Below are positions 63,230 to 64,000 of a stretch of 64,000 bases of DNA, one piece after another. Every line of letters begins with the position of its first letter. Within the stretch, counting starts at the first letter, position 1. The notes under the pieces were generated by a model. It made no database searches. It was given only the letters and a program-made list of their open reading frames with translations, and was not told where the DNA came from. Made by a program: the position numbers and the translations under genes. Origin of the DNA: Pseudomonas sp. MYb118 (GTDB lineage Bacteria; Pseudomonadota; Gammaproteobacteria; Pseudomonadales; Pseudomonadaceae); contig NZ_JBFRXN010000003.1 of assembly GCF_040947875.1 (NCBI RefSeq), positions 930,001 through 994,000 of the forward strand. Reading direction: 5' to 3'.

Positions 63230-64000
63230 TCAGATCGCCTCACGCGACGGCTGGCCATCCACCAGGCGCTGGATGCGCAGCGGGTTGGCGTTTTTCAGGG
63301 CGTCCGGCAGCAGGCTGTCGGGGTAGTTCTGGAAGCACACCGGGCGCAGGAAGCGGTCGATGGCCAGGGTGCCCACCGAGGTGCCGCGCGCGTCGGAGGT
63401 GGCCGGATACGGGCCGCCGTGGACCATCGAGTCGCAGACTTCCACGCCGGTCGGGTAGCCGTTGAGCAGGATGCGCCCGACTTTCTGCTCCAGCAGCGGC
63501 GTCAGTTCGGCGAACTGGTCGAAGTCGCCCGGCTCGCCGATCAGGGTGGCGGTCAGTTGCCCGTGCAGGCCGTGCAAGGCAGCGGTCAGTTGCGCCTGGT
63601 CCGCCACTTCGACGAACACCGTGGTCGGGCCGAAGATTTCTTCCTGCAACACCTCGTCGCCATCAATCAACAGGCCGACATCCGCCTTGAACAGTTGCGG
63701 CTGTGCCTGGTTGCCTTGCTGGGTGCTGCCGGCCAGGTGCGTGATGTCCGGATGGGCCAGGAGTTTTTGCAGGCCCTTGCCATAGCTGCCCAGGGTGCCG
63801 GCGTTGAGCATGGTTTGCGCCGGCTGGTCGTTGATCAGCCCCGCCACCTGCTGCACGAAAGCGCTGAACTGGGGTGAGCGAATCCCGATCACCAGGCCCG
63901 GGTTGGTGCAGAACTGGCCGCAGCCCTGGACGACCGAAGCGGTGAGGTCGCGGGCGATGGTTTCGCTGCGCGCCTGCAGGGCCTCTGGCAGTACGATCAC
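63230..64000 (-). CDS. Aldehyde dehydrogenase, 2-ketoglutarate-semialdehyde type (C-terminal part)
   Basis: The last 256 residues of an aldehyde dehydrogenase; the N-terminal half lies beyond the right edge. The catalytic Cys is in VQGCGQFCTNPGLVIG, and the conserved Glu region EEIFGPTTVFVEV is present. NGYPTGVEVCDSMVHGGPYPATSDARGTSVGT and RPVCFQNYPDSLLP are characteristic of the ketoglutarate (2,5-dioxovalerate) semialdehyde dehydrogenases used in sugar-acid and hydroxyproline catabolism. The rest of the operon cannot be seen. Confidence 0.9.
   Translation of the reverse strand: MIVLPEALQARSETIARDLTASVVQGCGQFCTNPGLVIGIRSPQFSAFVQQVAGLINDQPAQTMLNAGTLGSYGKGLQKLLAHPDITHLAGSTQQGNQAQPQLFKADVGLLIDGDEVLQEEIFGPTTVFVEVADQAQLTAALHGLHGQLTATLIGEPGDFDQFAELTPLLEQKVGRILLNGYPTGVEVCDSMVHGGPYPATSDARGTSVGTLAIDRFLRPVCFQNYPDSLLPDALKNANPLRIQRLVDGQPSREAI

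Overview
The window is a chromosomal segment of a Pseudomonas, most likely of the P. fluorescens group. Evidence: high GC with strong GC3 bias, a Pho/Vre/Hxc/Pdt gene order matching the one known from P. aeruginosa, very abundant REP/REPIN palindromes of the fluorescent-pseudomonad type (core GTGGGAGCGRGCYTGCTCGCGA), and a 180-kDa-class NAD-glutamate dehydrogenase. No rRNA, tRNA, prophage or CRISPR array was seen.

Region 1 (1-34.9 kb) is one large phosphate-starvation secretion locus, mostly on the minus strand. From right to left it holds: the VreA-VreI-VreR cell-surface-signalling regulators (32.6-34.9 kb); the eleven-gene Hxc type II secretion system, with small plus-strand pseudopilin genes interspersed (22.3-32.6 kb); a DING/LapA-type phosphatase or phosphate-binding protein, the expected Hxc substrate (20.7-21.9 kb); the giant TpsA exoprotein PdtA, about 4150 aa (8.0-20.5 kb); and a tight seven-gene operon phdA-pdtB-exbB-exbD-tonB-porin-coiled-coil protein that runs off the left edge. 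One sigma/anti-sigma module would thus control two outer-membrane secretion routes (T2SS and two-partner secretion) plus a dedicated proton-driven TonB machine.

Region 2 (35-37.1 kb) is a REP-rich gap in which one REP monomer is split by a 1.15-kb IS110-family element. Its 5' non-coding end folds into two guide-like loops that match the element's own junction and the REP target, so it is a strong bridge-RNA candidate.

Region 3 (37-47 kb) has an AhpD-like protein divergent from a MocR regulator, a quinol monooxygenase-like protein, a secreted cupin, an orphan 200-aa protein, the NAD-glutamate dehydrogenase gene gdhB and a small acidic conserved protein.

Region 4 (47.1-54 kb) is a compact moxR-DUF58-DUF4381-VWA-VWA/TPR-BatD operon (Bat/MoxR envelope stress module), followed by a tandemly amplified REPIN array (54.0-54.6 kb).

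Region 5 (54.7-64 kb) has sbcD-sbcC-GST in one operon, a group of four very small secreted or membrane peptides on the minus strand, a DUF5629-type protein with a YbhE-type lactonase, and the C-terminal part of an aldehyde dehydrogenase of the ketoglutarate-semialdehyde type that is cut by the right edge.
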